The notes under the pieces were generated by a model. The model searched no databases, was not told where the DNA came from, and worked only from the letters and a program-made list of their open reading frames with translations. From assembly GCA_022575985.1 (NCBI GenBank), contig JAKSXM010000007.1:59054501-59118500 (forward strand): 64,000 nucleotides of DNA. Reading direction: 5' to 3'. Of this stretch, positions 46,401 to 58,557 are shown piece by piece (the first letter of the stretch is position 1; each line of letters opens with the position of its first letter). Position numbers and translations under genes: made by a program. The stretch comes from Anagrus nilaparvatae. Lineage: Eukaryota; Arthropoda; Insecta; Hymenoptera; Mymaridae.

Positions 46401-49400
46401 TATGATATAAATGAATAATAATTAAATAAATAAAAATTTAATTATGTTTTCACTTCAAAAAAAATTAAAAGTTAACGAGTTGAAGACAAAATTTTACTCA
46501 GAAGGTCACTGAAAAATATTGCCCATAATTTTTAAAACTTTTGGATCACCCTATAAGGAAGGTATCAGATGATTTTAAGTATGAAATTTCTAATGAGTTT
46601 TTTCAAATTTTTAATTGTAATACTCGATAAATTGTTATGCTTATTGAAATTCTGAAATTTTAATCGTAATCAGTGACCTCAAAACATAAATCCCATGGTT
46701 TATTTTAATTTCATATTTTGAATTAAAAAAGAACTCTTTAGGGGTAAGTTAGGGGTCAACCTTATGAACGGGGACACCTCGGGAGGTTCCTTTGTAAGAA
46801 GAAAAAATTTTTGATGTTAATGTGAATTTTTTACAGAAAAAATAAGAAAAATTATCTCTCAGTTCTCTTACTTTTTTTTATAAGAGGCCTAAACACAAAA
46901 ATGGCTCCCAAAAATCGAGATTTCGTTCTAGGAGGTTAAAAATTGGGCTAGTGACCTATTTTTGGTAGTAATTTCAAGGAAAAATACTCTGGAGCAGTTT
47001 TAAAGATCCGGCCATCAGTTTCACTCTCACTTCATTTAAATTTACCCACATATAACTTAAAGTAAATATTTTATTAGTATTTTAGTAGCTTTTAAATTTA
47101 CTTTGCTTGACAGCTGTTGCAGCTCATTTTCTTGATCTTCTAAATTTTCCTTCAAATTGCATATTTCATTGCTTTTGTTTTGTTAAAATAAAAAATCAAA
47201 ATAATAGAAAAATGGTAGATTAGTCGTAACTCATAATATCTGATTCATTTTTTTTTTTTTTTTGAAATACTTACTCTACGGCCTGAAGTTTTTCATTCAA
47301 TTCATTTTTGACAACTTTCATTTTTTCAATTTTTTTTCCTGTCTTTTTAGAATCCTATATGAGAAAAAAAGTTTTTTTGCTTTATTATTACGACATTTAA
47401 GACTTGATTTAAGTTATATTAGTTAAACAAAATGGTACAGTCGACTATGAACAAAGTATTATCAGTTAAAGGGTCAAAAAACTTAAATAAAATCTAAAAA
47501 ATCCCAAAAAAACGGGTTTTTTAGGTTTTCTAAGGCCTAAGTCAGTGAGTTTTTGATAACTTTTCGGAAACTACTGCTTACTAATGAAATAAAAAAGAAA
47601 AGTGGAAATGATTGACGACTCCCAAATTTTAAGCGCACCTTCTACAAAAATAGTCCAAAAACATTCAGACAAAAAGCATATTGTTAAGGATTCTTTCATC
47701 TAATCCTATATGGAGCTCATAATATTATAGGTTAAAAGGATTGGGATTTATGGGCAAAAATAGGTTAAAAAAAACGTGAAAAAAACTTTTTTTTCATGGT
47801 CAACTTTGTGAGGATAATTTTGGAATTAAAAATTATTATTTTTTAACCAAATTTTAACCACGTATTTTTTGGCTCTTAATTCAGTTAGTTCGCATTGTAA
47901 AAAATTACTAAGGAATACCAATAGAAACCCAATATTTAACATTTTAACTGCTCTAAGACGTTGAAAATTAAAAGAAAAATTATTTTCAACAGAAAGATAC
48001 TACTTCAAAATATGTAAAATTGAAGTAAATAATAAAAAAATTTGTAAAAATTAAGTAATAATTTATTTAGTGTAATTTTTAACATAAAATACATAGTATT
48101 TCTTTTAACTTTTTTAACACGGATGTTTACACTTATAAAAAAATCCCTTTCTTAAAATATAACGATAATAAAATAAGATGAAAAAACAATTTAAAAAAAG
48201 AAAAAAATGTTAAAAGTTAATAACGCTCAATATTCAAAATAAAAAAGTGTCATATATCGCGACAAGAGTTTAAACCCATTAGTAAAGCATAAATTTTTAT
48301 AGTTCTTAAAAGTCTATGAATAAACACCCACTCTCAATAAATCCTATAAATTTTTAAAAAATAACCATTGCTCAGATATCAACAATATTATTACTTACAA
48401 GGGGAGTTCAATAAATTTGGAACACCAAATTACACCAAATGGTTATGGATGAGTTTGTTATGTTGAAAAAACATGCCAACTACCCTCCGTTCATCCCAAT
48501 GGGCCTAGAAACGTAGGGCTCAATGTTATAAAATAGAGTTTTTTGGTAATTTTCAATGAAGCGCCAAAACCTCGCAAGTTAACCAAAAAAAGACCAATTT
48601 TTAAATTGCTGCCAAATTTGTAATTTCTGACAAAAATGGGTTTTATAGGTCTGAAAAAATTTGTACAAGCTTCAATCAAGCTTCAAGCTTCCAGGCATGT
48701 TTTTTCAACATAGCAAACTCATCCATAACCATTTGGGGTAATTTAGTGTTCCAAATGTATTGAACTCCCCTTGTAAGTAATAATATTGTTGATATCTGAG
48801 CAATGGTTATTTTTTAAAAATTAAAAGGATTTTTTGAGAGTGGGTGTTTATTCATAGACTTTTAAGAACTATAAAAATTTATGCTTTAATAATGGGTTTA
48901 AATTCTTGTAGCGATATATGACACTGTTTTATTTTGGCGTTATTAACTTACATTTTTTTCTTTTTTTTAATTGTTTTTCCATCCTATTTTATTATCGTTA
49001 TATTTTAAAAGAAAGGGATTTTTTATAAGTGTAAACATCCGTATTAAAAAAGTTAAAAGAAATACTATGTATTTTAATATATATAATGAGTCTTTCTTTG
49101 CCAAAACAGCAATGTTGGGCAGGTCGGGTCAACGGATCGGTCTCGAATTTTTCCCATGTTTTTATAACATAAAGATAGGAAAATCCTGAAATTTTTAGCC
49201 TTCTAGGTCTTAATTAAACAGTCCGAGTTATGACCAATCAAACTCATTAGGCGGCTCTCGGCCAGCGTTAGTGCTTTTCGGGAAAATGGTTAAAAATCAT
49301 TAATATAAGCTTGAAAAAAAATTCTGGAAGAGTATATTTGTTGGGAAACCTTCAGTAAATACATTTCTGTCATTAGTTTTTCGGAATATCCCCGGAAAAA

Positions 49401-51032
49401 GGAAAATGCGTTTCAAGAAAAATCGCAATATCTCATTTTAAGCCATTTTTTTTTTTGAAAATTTTTTTCAAAGGAAATCCCATCGATCTGTCTGAAAAAA
49501 AATTTTGATTTCGGCCATTAAGGTCGATTTTAGCCTGTTTTAGAATAATTTCACATTTTTAATACTTGTTTATTTAATTGTCCACAAGGGGTTAAAATAA
49601 TTGACTTTTTTTCTTTCAGAATCGATTAGTCAGGGAAAAATTAGTCCTAAATAAAAAAAAACTACTATTTTCGATGAAAATTAACCAAGCTATGGTCAAG
49701 TAAAGATACTGTCAAAAACTACCATTTTTATACTAATTCCAATTATAGGCTCTAAAACGACATTAGAACTTGAAAAATGAATAACTCGCTTAAATTTTAT
49801 CGTAAAAAGAAAAGTTTTGGATTATTATCGAATATTTTTTCCTTGGCTATTCGTTTATTCAATAAAAAAATTAGGTTATTCGATAAAAAGTTTTTTTTGG
49901 TCAAAAACTAATGTAACATGTTAATGACTGTTTTTGATTATTATCATTTTTTAACAAAAAAAATAAATTTCTGTCAACAAAATTAAAAAATTATTTCTAA
50001 AAAAATAAAGGTCCTGGAGAGGTTCTCAGATTGAGAATGAAATATTGACAAGAGTGAAAATCAAAGTTTTTTGAATTTTTCCTTATAATTTGTCCAGCAA
50101 GGTCGTTTTAAACTCAATTGAAACATATTTTATGATATTTGAACTTAATTTAAAATTTTCAGTCGTCTACAAAGCAAATATCCACGGCAATTGCAATTTG
50201 ACTGTTATTAATTAATTTCTTGAAAAAATTTCTTATTTTAGTGAAGAGACAATCAAAAACAGCTTTTGCAACTGGTCAAAAAACCTAAAAACAATCTCTC
50301 ATGTTATAATTTACAGTTGCTTTTAGATATTTTGTTACTAACGAGCTTTTAGAACATTTTAGTAATAAAAAGTTTTTAGTAAGATTTCTAAAAGCTTTGT
50401 AAAGCGTTTTTAAAACCTTTATCCTATTTTTTATCAATTTTTATTTGCAAATCGACACACTACATTAAACTGTATGTAAAAAATTTTTTTTTTAGATTAG
50501 TTTTATGACCTGGAATTATATTGAGCCGGTATTTTTCTCTACGATCTGTTTGGGAAATAAGAAATACCCTAATATGTATAAAAATATATTACGTCATTTT
50601 TTGGCCAGTTCCTGTTTGATGCACATGCTTATACTGTGTGCTTCAGATCAACTAGTTGCTGTATAACCAATCATGACTATAATTATAATTTGTCTCTCTC
50701 TCTCTCTCTCTCTTACTCGTTATTTTATTAGTCTGTGATTGGATTTCATGCGCTAGTTTATCTGAATCAGACTGTATAATTCGTAAATTTAAAAAAAATG
50801 TACATACTTCAAAAATCTTTCTTTTTTTATCTGCAATATGTTTTAAGAATCGTTCCTTGCTGTCTTTTAGCACATCTAGTCTGCATAATTAAAATATAAT
50901 TTTTTAGACACTTAATAAAATAAAAATATATATATTATTATATTTAAAAATTTGATACCTTGAAGATATTTGTTGAATTGATTTATCTATAATATTGCTA
51001 CTAATTTCCCCCTTTTCATTTGCAGATTCCAT
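43452..51032 (-). CDS. Methyl-CpG-binding-domain (MBD/TAM) protein, multi-exon
   Basis: Minus-strand exons: 51032-50959 (ATG), 50880-50717, [missing exon], 47354-47275, 47171-47102, 46388-46233, 46168-46061, 45000-44739 and 43582-43452 (TAA). From 47354 on every junction agrees in phase and has GT/AG (donors GTAAGT, GTAAAT, GTGAGT, GTAGTC, GTAAGT). The first two exons join in phase (AG|A), but the second ends one base into a codon and would hit a stop if joined to 47354, so at least one exon in the 3.4-kb gap is unplaced. The N-terminal half is Lys/Glu-rich coiled coil (LNEKLQAVDNEICNLKENL). The 45000-44739 exon has the MBD fold signature: HGWKREIVYNSERTRRDVYY then FFESGTRRYNSPNTL. The last exon reads PLTVNNFTFSKALIPGVDPE, a tail seen after insect MBD domains. 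Likely nuclear; whether it binds methylated DNA is unknown. Confidence 0.75.
44261..44284 (+). mobile_element. Candidate Helitron 3' terminus in the last MBD intron
   Basis: The hairpin CGCGC-GA-CGCGCGG is followed by TTAATA and CTAG (44281-44284), then T. It is far more GC-rich than its surroundings. The 5' end was not located; the insertion would lie within intron 44738-43583. Confidence 0.5.
48084..49078. mobile_element. ~1-kb foldback element in a large MBD-gene intron
   Basis: Arms of about 380 bp are inverted around 48580: AAAATACATAGTATTTCTTT / its complement at the right end, GATGTTTACACTTATAAAAAA, CACCCACTCTCAATAAATCC, TTACTTACAAGGGGAGTTCA and TGGTTATGGATGAGTTTG. The unpaired centre (48500-48690) resembles an arm of the 40314-41755 palindrome (TTTTTTGGTAATTTTC, TAATTTCTGAC.AAA). 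No transposase. Confidence 0.75.
50681..50714. repeat. (TC)n microsatellite at a splice donor
   Basis: About eleven TC units lie at 50691-50712 in the plus strand, which is GAGAGA on the coding strand of the MBD gene. They begin directly after the GTAAGA donor of exon 2, so repeat length changes would alter the intron start only. Confidence 0.7.
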
Positions 51033-54000
51033 TTTTATTATTTTTTCAACATCCAGCGTTTATTTTTAGTGTTATGAGTTTTGTTTGAATAATATAACTA
51101 AAATTAATAATGCGAATTTTGAATAGAAGTGAATTACTGCGTAAGGCGTGTGTAAAAAGGAAGGAGGTAAAAAAATAAAGCGAAATTTTGAAGAATTTAA
51201 TCAAACTAGGGGTCGCGAGTAGCGTGATTTTTTTGTAAAAAAAAAATTTAACAGTAGTAGTAGTATAGTTTATTCTTGTTTATAATTAATACATAATTGT
51301 TACAAGATATGGTAATTATTATATGATACTGTGTTTTAACAATATTTTACATCTTTCTTTCAGTTTATTAAATTCAATAAAAGATAAACGAATTTACTTT
51401 ACAATGTGAATATTTGAAATTTAAACTTTAAATTAGTTTACTCACCCCCCTTATATAGAAAAAATGTTACCCAAATACAAATTACAATATATGTAGTTAC
51501 CAAATTTATAAATTTACATAAATTATATAAAATTAAATTATTTTTTCTTTTCAGAACTTATAAGTTTAATTTTACTGCATCTCTTGATTTTCTTCTATCA
51601 TAACTTTTTTCTTTCTTCTGCTCTTGATTACATATACTTTTTGATCTTTATCTTTCTTATATTCTTGCCTTTTAGTTTCATGTTTGAAAATATTTTTCAA
51701 AATCTTTAACAATATTTAACAATATTCTCTTTTCAAAATACAATTTATGAAAACAACCAATTTTTCACTGCACTTTTCATAAAGGGTAGGGAAAAAATTT
51801 TCCCTCTGTTTTATTAACTTTTCAAAATATTTTTTAGTGATAATTGGCGTTTCCATACTATTCAAAATCATTTCTATATTTTTCTTTAAGAATTACTGTA
51901 ATTTGATCTTTATAAGCCACGTTTCTAACCTAACTTTTTCTCAACTTTTTCTTTTTCTTTTAATCTTGATCTAATTTTTATGCTGGAGTTTTTTTTTTAT
52001 GTTTAAAAAATTTTTTTTTAAATCTTTAACAATATTATTCGTTTTTCAAGATACAATTTATGAAGATAACCAACTTTTCACTGCACTTTTCATAAAGGGT
52101 AGGGAAAAAATTTTCCCTCTGTTTTATTAACTTTTCAAAATATTTTTTAGTGAAAATTGGCGTTTCCATACTATTCAAAATCATTTCTTTTTTTTTTCTT
52201 TTTCTTTCCAATAAAATTTCTTTATTTTTCTTCGAAGCTTATACTAATTTGATCTTTACAAAAGCCACGTTAAATCTAACCTAACTTTTTCTCAACTTTT
52301 TTTTTTCTTCTCTTAATCTTGATTTAATTTTTATGCTGGAGTTTTTCTTTTATTTTCATTTATTTAATAGGTTTTATTTTAATACTTTTGACTGATTTTT
52401 CTGGTATTTTTTTCACTTTTTATATAAATATTAACTATTTTTTTACGGAGCTGTTTTATAACGTTACTAAGCGCTTTCGCGCCCATCCCCCTCTCCAAAA
52501 AAAAATTTAACAGTAAACAATTAATAAAAAAAAAATGAATCAATTAATTTTTCAGAATATAACATTTTATGTTCGTTATAATATTAAATTTAAAATTAAA
52601 CAAGAAAACTATAATCTCATTTTTTTATAAATTAATAATTTTTCATTTATTTGTTATTTGAATGTTAATATATTTTTTTACAAAAACATACTAATTTCGA
52701 ATACGATTATTTATTTTTTATTGCTACCTAATTCGTTCATGAAATAGAAAAAAAAATTTTAAGGCACATCGATATGACCCTTCTTTTCAGGTAGTTTGAA
52801 CCTTTTTAAGATCCAAAAAAAAAATTTAACAAGAAAATAGCGACAGGTGCCAAAAAAATTTTATCTTTTAATGTTAAAAACCGCGTTTCTCATTTCTGAG
52901 CTACTCGAAATTTTCAAAATAACTTTTCGCAAATAAAATTTTAAATAATAGATGGAAAATTCATTTTACAATAAAAATTAGCCGAATTATAATCAAATTT
53001 AATTTTGATGGAGTTTGTTAAAAAAAATTGAATAGTAATAACATAGTTTTATTCTAATTATTTAGCCTTATACTATAGTTTTTACTATACTTACACTGCA
53101 CCTATATGTTAATCGATAAAATATTAAATTTTTTATATATTATTTATAATTTTTTTATATGTCTTTTACAATATTTTGTATATAATTATATCATATTATC
53201 CTTATAAGATATTATAAACTTTTTTTAAATTTGAAAATTTATCTCACGACTCCGAAAATTTCCGAAAGTTTCCGATGGTAAAAAGAGACGGGAGTAAAAA
53301 TACAGAGCATAAAAGATAAAACTGTTCTGCTATTCATCATTTACAATAAGACAATAATAATCTTTTTTATATACATACAAGTTTGTTTAATTGTTTAATT
53401 AAACATTATTTTACATTCCTAATAATAGTTTTTCAGGGCTGATTATTTTTTTTTAAGGTAATGAAAATTTATTTTAGTAAAAAGTTTGCTTTTAAAAGTC
53501 ATATCAATAATCAATAACTATTATTTATTTCAGGTGAATATTTATATTTATAAGAAAATTTTTATTAATTAAATATAATAACTAAAAAAAAAGCAACATT
53601 TTTTTGATTGGGTTAATATTATGAAGAAAATTAATAAAAAATTATGTTTTTTTAACATAACAAGCTGTAAGCATATACTTACATCAGCTGATTCAGGTTA
53701 GTATTTTATATACTTGTGTACATGTAATTTTGTTAATAGAAATGAATTCTTTAATTTTACTTAATTTTTAGACTTTATAAGATAATAAGTTTGGTGAAAA
53801 AATTGAGGACACAAAAATATAAAAACAAAAATAATGCTATTTTTATCTTGAAGAATTTTAATTTCATTGAATGAGTAATTCTAAAGCTCAACTTGTTCAA
53901 TTTATTTGTATTTTAAGGATGAATTTTTCTTATTTCTGCTAGATTACTTCTTCTTTGTTATTGAATAATGAATCAAGACCTGATTAATCAAAATATCTGA

Positions 54001-54817
54001 AGGTAAGCATTCTTAATACTTAATATTAAATTTATTTTGAGCTTGTTAACGGTTTAACTGTATGACGATATCTTACATTACACCATGCATTTTTGTATTT
54101 TCCTTAATGCGACAATAATTTTTGTCTAATTAATATTGGCTTCCAATTAATTATATTACATTTTGTTTTATTATTTTATGTTTTTAAATAATATAATATG
54201 TTTTGTTTAACATGTTTGCAGATGTCAAAATACTGCTTTAAAAACCAATAGAAGAGGTAAAATCCACAACTGGTACCAAATATATTTTGATTAGAATAAT
54301 AAGTAAGTTATCATTAAGTAAGTATAATACTTTTAAAATAAAAAACCAATTAAAAAAGTTAAGTTTTGATTAATCTTTTTATAAGGATAGTCTTTATTAG
54401 TATCAAATAATTTTAAAGTTAGCGTTTGTATATTTGTATATATGCTTTTTTCTTGGCTTAAAATTACATTACAAGCAAAGTGAATCTTTCAGTTTTTGTT
54501 GTTCTCATTGCCCATATTATCTGTACTGATATTCAAAATAAGTTCTCTATATACTTTTTTAGCCTCGTTTTTGTGATTGCATAAATTGAAGCAAGTAAAG
54601 CTACTATACTAATAGAAAAACATTAGATTTATTTATGCTTAAATTTAGATCTTTATTATTAAAAAAAGTAGTATTTTTAAAAGCAATATACAATAACAAA
54701 AAAAAAAAAAAAAAAAATTTATTCTATAATATATTTTACTCAACTTTTTTTTTGTTGCAGAATTTGTTTAGAAAAATTCAATATTAAGAAATTACTGAAT
54801 ATTACATATTATTAAAA
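51033..54817. repeat. Upstream region of two divergent genes, with a ~315-bp tandem duplication at 51660-52350
   Basis: Two head-to-tail copies share CACTGCACTTTTCATAAAGG, TTGGCGTTTCCATACTATTC and CTAACCTAACTTTTTCTCAA; anchor words are offset by about 313-320 bp. Closer to the zinc-finger gene, an acceptor TTTTTTTTGTTGCAG ends at 54762, so its 5' UTR is spliced. Candidate upstream untranslated exons end at GTTAGT (53698), GTAAGC (54002), GTAAAA (54256) and GTAAGT (54303); these are not proven. The rest of the stretch is AT-rich. Confidence 0.5.
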
Positions 54818-56029
54818 ATGAAGGAAATAAAACGAGAAATGACTTTTGATTTTGAACAAAATATGTACATTAAGCTTGAAGTAGAATCAGATGACGAAGA
54901 ACAACCTGAATTAGAAGACATTGATAATATAAATTCTCCTGAATTAGATGATACTGATAAAATAAATTCTCCTAAATTAGAAGTTACTGATAAAATAAAA
55001 TCTAAAGGAAATTTCAGTTGTAATCAATGTAAAAAAACTTTCAAGACTTCAAGTAATCTAAGCGTTCACTTTCGAGTTCATTCTGGTGAAAAACCATTTA
55101 AATGCGGTCATTGTGAAAAGGCGTTTAAGCAATCAAGTGCGTTAGTAACTCATGAACAAATTCATTTGGGTTTAAAACCTTTTAAATGCAAAATTTGTGA
55201 AAGAAAATTCATTCAAAAAGCTGGCTTGAAAAACCATCTAAGAACTCACACAGGTGAAAGACCATTCTGTTGCGATTTGTGTAATAAATCTTTCACCCAA
55301 TTAAGCAGCTTCATTCGTCATAAAAACTTATTTCACACTCGTATAAAATTATTTGAATGTGAACTCTGCAAAAAAACTTTTAATTTAAAATATGCATTAA
55401 AGAATCATCTTAAAGTTCACTCGAATGATATGCCTCATAAATGTTCACTTTGTGGGAAAAAATACAAGCATTTAAGGAATCTTCAAATTCATGAAAAAAA
55501 ACACTCAGGCTTAAATTTATTTGAATGTGATCATTGCAAAAAAAAATTTATTAGGAAAAACAGTATGATGAAACATCTTCGTGTTCATACAGGCGAAAGA
55601 CCCTACAAATGTCAATACTGTAAAAAAATGTTTAAGTATTTGAGTAACCTTCGATGTCATGAAAAAATTCACTTAGGTCTAAAAAAATTTGAATGTGATT
55701 ATTGTCAAAAAACATTTTTTACAAAATTTGAAATGCGAAGTCATATTTTGATTCACACTGAAGAAAAACCATATAAATGTGATTCTTGCCAGAAAGAATT
55801 CAAGCATGCAAGCTCAATTTATCAACATAAAAAAACTCATATCAACGAACAATATTTTAATTGCGGCTTGTGTGCTAAAAGATTCATTTCAATCTTTAGT
55901 TTTACACAGCATTTAATTAAAAAACACAGCAAAACAAAATCTGATAAAAAAATAGCACAATTTAAAGAATACTTAATATATTTAAAAAATTCTGGTCAAG
56001 TAGACCTTACTTTAACGCTTTTAAAATGA
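54818..56029 (+). CDS. C2H2 zinc-finger protein, 11 fingers (paralogue 1)
   Basis: A single coding exon of 403 codons follows an acceptor at 54762; the ATG is preceded by TTAAAA. Residues 1-65 are acidic with a threefold repeat (ELEDIDNINSP, ELDDTDKINSP, KLEVTDKIKS). Residues 66 to about 373 are eleven C2H2 fingers with TGEKP-type linkers early (HSGEKPF, HTGERPF, HTGERPY) and diverged linkers between others (HLGLKPF, HSNDMPH). The C-terminus is short and ends SGQVDLTLTLLK. It should be a nuclear sequence-specific DNA-binding protein. It lies 5.2 kb upstream of a paralogue in the same orientation with the same finger order, so a tandem duplication is clear. It lacks the long acidic tail of the paralogue; VDLTL is only a weak match to a CtBP motif. 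Confidence 0.92.
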   Translation: MKEIKREMTFDFEQNMYIKLEVESDDEEQPELEDIDNINSPELDDTDKINSPKLEVTDKIKSKGNFSCNQCKKTFKTSSNLSVHFRVHSGEKPFKCGHCEKAFKQSSALVTHEQIHLGLKPFKCKICERKFIQKAGLKNHLRTHTGERPFCCDLCNKSFTQLSSFIRHKNLFHTRIKLFECELCKKTFNLKYALKNHLKVHSNDMPHKCSLCGKKYKHLRNLQIHEKKHSGLNLFECDHCKKKFIRKNSMMKHLRVHTGERPYKCQYCKKMFKYLSNLRCHEKIHLGLKKFECDYCQKTFFTKFEMRSHILIHTEEKPYKCDSCQKEFKHASSIYQHKKTHINEQYFNCGLCAKRFISIFSFTQHLIKKHSKTKSDKKIAQFKEYLIYLKNSGQVDLTLTLLK

Positions 56030-56268
56030 ACCATTGAATTCAACCTCTGCACTTTTGCACAGATTTGTTACAGATAATGGATGTTAACCAACTTAATATC
56101 TGGATTAATATGAGTTACATTTAACATAGTTGGGTAACCTTGGAGGCACCCTCAGAATTAATCAAGTAATTAACACTGTGTATATACTGTTTGAGTGTCT
56201 GTCAGGATGCTTAATTGTGTATATATAGCAGAATAATACAAACAAACAAATTTTCAACAGAAATTCAG

Positions 56269-56274
56269 AATAAA
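56269..56274 (+). terminator. Polyadenylation signal AATAAA
   Basis: AATAAA lies 240 bases after the stop codon of zinc-finger paralogue 1, in a context typical for cleavage downstream. It is the first canonical hexamer after the gene. Confidence 0.6.
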
Positions 56275-56589
56275 ATCAAAAACCTATAAAAAAATAATTA
56301 ACAATTTTTCATTTAACAGTATTGTATGATCGCGTTAATATTTAATTCTAAGCCTTTTACATGAAAAAACAAAAATAATTTATCATATTAATTTAATGAA
56401 TAATACTCAATAATAATTTGTACTCGATGTGAAAAAAAGTTAGGCAATATTAATGCATTTTACGTATGAAGATAAGCTAAATTATATTTTAAAAATTTAA
56501 CATTTGCATGTATTGTTAAATTTACATTAGAACTGTTTTCAAAAAAGTGTTGCTTTATTGAGTATCCGCAAACCTGAACACGTTATTTT

Positions 56590-57330
56590 CTAAGAGACGT
56601 TCAATTGGAAAATTGTTTGTTTTTCGAATCTAAATTGTAAGCTACTGTCCACGAATATTTGTGTTTCACAAACTCCACGAAATTGACGATTGCAAGGGGA
56701 AATAACCAATGAGGGGCTGGAGGAAATAAACACTGAAATACTATAGGCACACGGGGCCTTCGGCCAATCTTTAGTCAATTCTATGGAGTTTGTGGAACAC
56801 GTAAATTCGTGGATTGCAGTTTACAAAATAGGTTTGTAAAATACAAACGTATTTTCCTTGAGAGAAAATCTGTGTTCGTGTTTCAGGAAAAATTTTTCGA
56901 GTGGATTGCAGTTGTAAAATTGTATGTTCGTGTTTCACGAATACATTTTAGTCTGAAAAGTTTCTTTGATTTTCGATAGCCGTGTGAAATTAGATACCAT
57001 TCACCAAAAAAATATATTTCTAATTATTGCCAACAAATAACTAGGATTTTATGGAGCGAATTTTTGGTTCGTAAGAAACCATAAATTTAGTACCAATTAT
57101 TCGTTGTTCGAAAATCCAAGAGATTTTTTTTAACTACCAGGCTATTATGAACATTATGCTGTCACTTTAAAAAAATTTCTGAACTTTTTAATTCTGAGAA
57201 CGAAAAATATTTCTATTAGCTAAACAAGTAAGATTCCTAAAATATTAGAGCTTATAATATCACTTCAAAATAGGGCCAACAAATAATTGGTCTCTAATGC
57301 CCTCATATATTTTAGGAATCTTATTTTTTT
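56590..57330. repeat. Two hairpin MITEs
   Basis: At about 56590-56860 the left block CCACGAATATTTGTGTTTCA then CAAACTCCA is inverted as TGGAGTTTGTGGAACACG...TTCGTGGA. At 57228-57325 AAGATTCCTAAAATATTAG pairs with ATATATTTTAGGAATCTTA around a ~50-bp loop. Neither encodes protein. Confidence 0.55.
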
Positions 57331-58014
57331 AGAAATTTTAGATATCACTCGAAACTTTGTGAAATAATTTTTTTTTTATTCAGAGTCTTAGCTAATTAAT
57401 TAATGTTTATACAAAACATAATACATAAATTATTATATTATATTGTACCTTATAGTTAGGTAAATATTGATAACCATAATTATAATTTTTTTTTTTAATT
57501 TATTTTAGGCCACTTGGCTCTTTCTAAACCAAACACAGCAATATTGTATACATATAACTTTGGAATTAGTTATTTCAAATGAAATTTTGATTTTTAATTT
57601 ATTTATAAATGATCACTTTTATTTTTATTATCAAAACTTTGAATGAATTTTATTTACAAAAAAAAAGATGAATATAAATGAATAAGAGTGAATACAGATG
57701 GAAAAGAAGAATGCTTTTTTATAATAGGAAACGAAGGAATAATTTTTTGAATAATTGTATATATAAATTCCTTTCTTTTTTATAAGAAGCACTTCTTTTG
57801 ATAAGTTGCTGTTTAGAAATTTTAAGCAATTTCCAAGAGCTATATTTAAAATTTTTTATTTTTTTCTAGCTTACCTTTATGGTAATTCAGTAAATTACGT
57901 AAATAATCAGCGTATTACTTTTTTAAGATGCAAGTATTATGCAGATTTGCGAGTATTCGCTTAAAATTTGAAGATAATTTTTTAATTCAAGTTTGAGATT
58001 TGCTTCAAAGGCAA
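57331..58014. other. AT-rich spacer
   Basis: No gene, signal or repeat is recognised beyond A/T tracts. Confidence 0.4.
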
Positions 58015-58557
58015 ATAAGTATAGTGATTTGGCCCCTGCAACCAAAACTAAACCAATTGGTAGCACCCAAAAAGTTGTCAAATAACTCGCGGAACCCCGT
58101 TTGAATTAGGCCTCTGGGCCTCGACAGACCCCCAAAAACCTAAAAAAACCTCAAAATAGACGTTTTTTAGGCTAAATTTAATTTTTCTTCCATGAACAGA
58201 TAATACTCTGCAAATTTGCTGAAAGACTTAACATATCATCAATTTTTTAGAACGGATTTCTTTTAACCGATTTTCAAAAAATTCAATATTGTACTTCAGG
58301 GGGTTTAAAGAGGTCCTGAGGGGCCCAAAAACATTTTTTTCTTAAAAAATGATGATATATTAAGTTTTCCAGCCAACGTGCAGAATATTAACTGTTCATG
58401 GGTCGGGGAAATTAAATGAAGCCTAAAAAACCATGTTTTTTAAGGTTTTTGGAGTGTGTCGTGGCCAAGAAGTCTAACTCCAACGAGTTTTTTGACAACT
58501 TTTTTTATTCTACTACTTGGACTGGGTTTCATTGCGGGGGAAAATCACTATACTTAT
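58015..58557. mobile_element. 543-bp foldback MITE
   Basis: The ends ATAAGTATAGTGATTT and AAATCACTATACTTAT are perfect complements. The arms keep pairing inward: AGTTGTCAAATAACTCG / CGAGTTTTTTGACAACT, CCAAAAACCT / AGGTTTTTGG, CCATGAACAGATAATACTCTG / CAGAATATTAACTGTTCATGG. The centre is near 58285. Confidence 0.8.

Noticed and set aside
51930..52280. TAACCTAAC words suggesting insect telomeric (TTAGG)n repeat
   Set aside because: Only two units per occurrence, inside a tandem duplication; not a telomeric tract.
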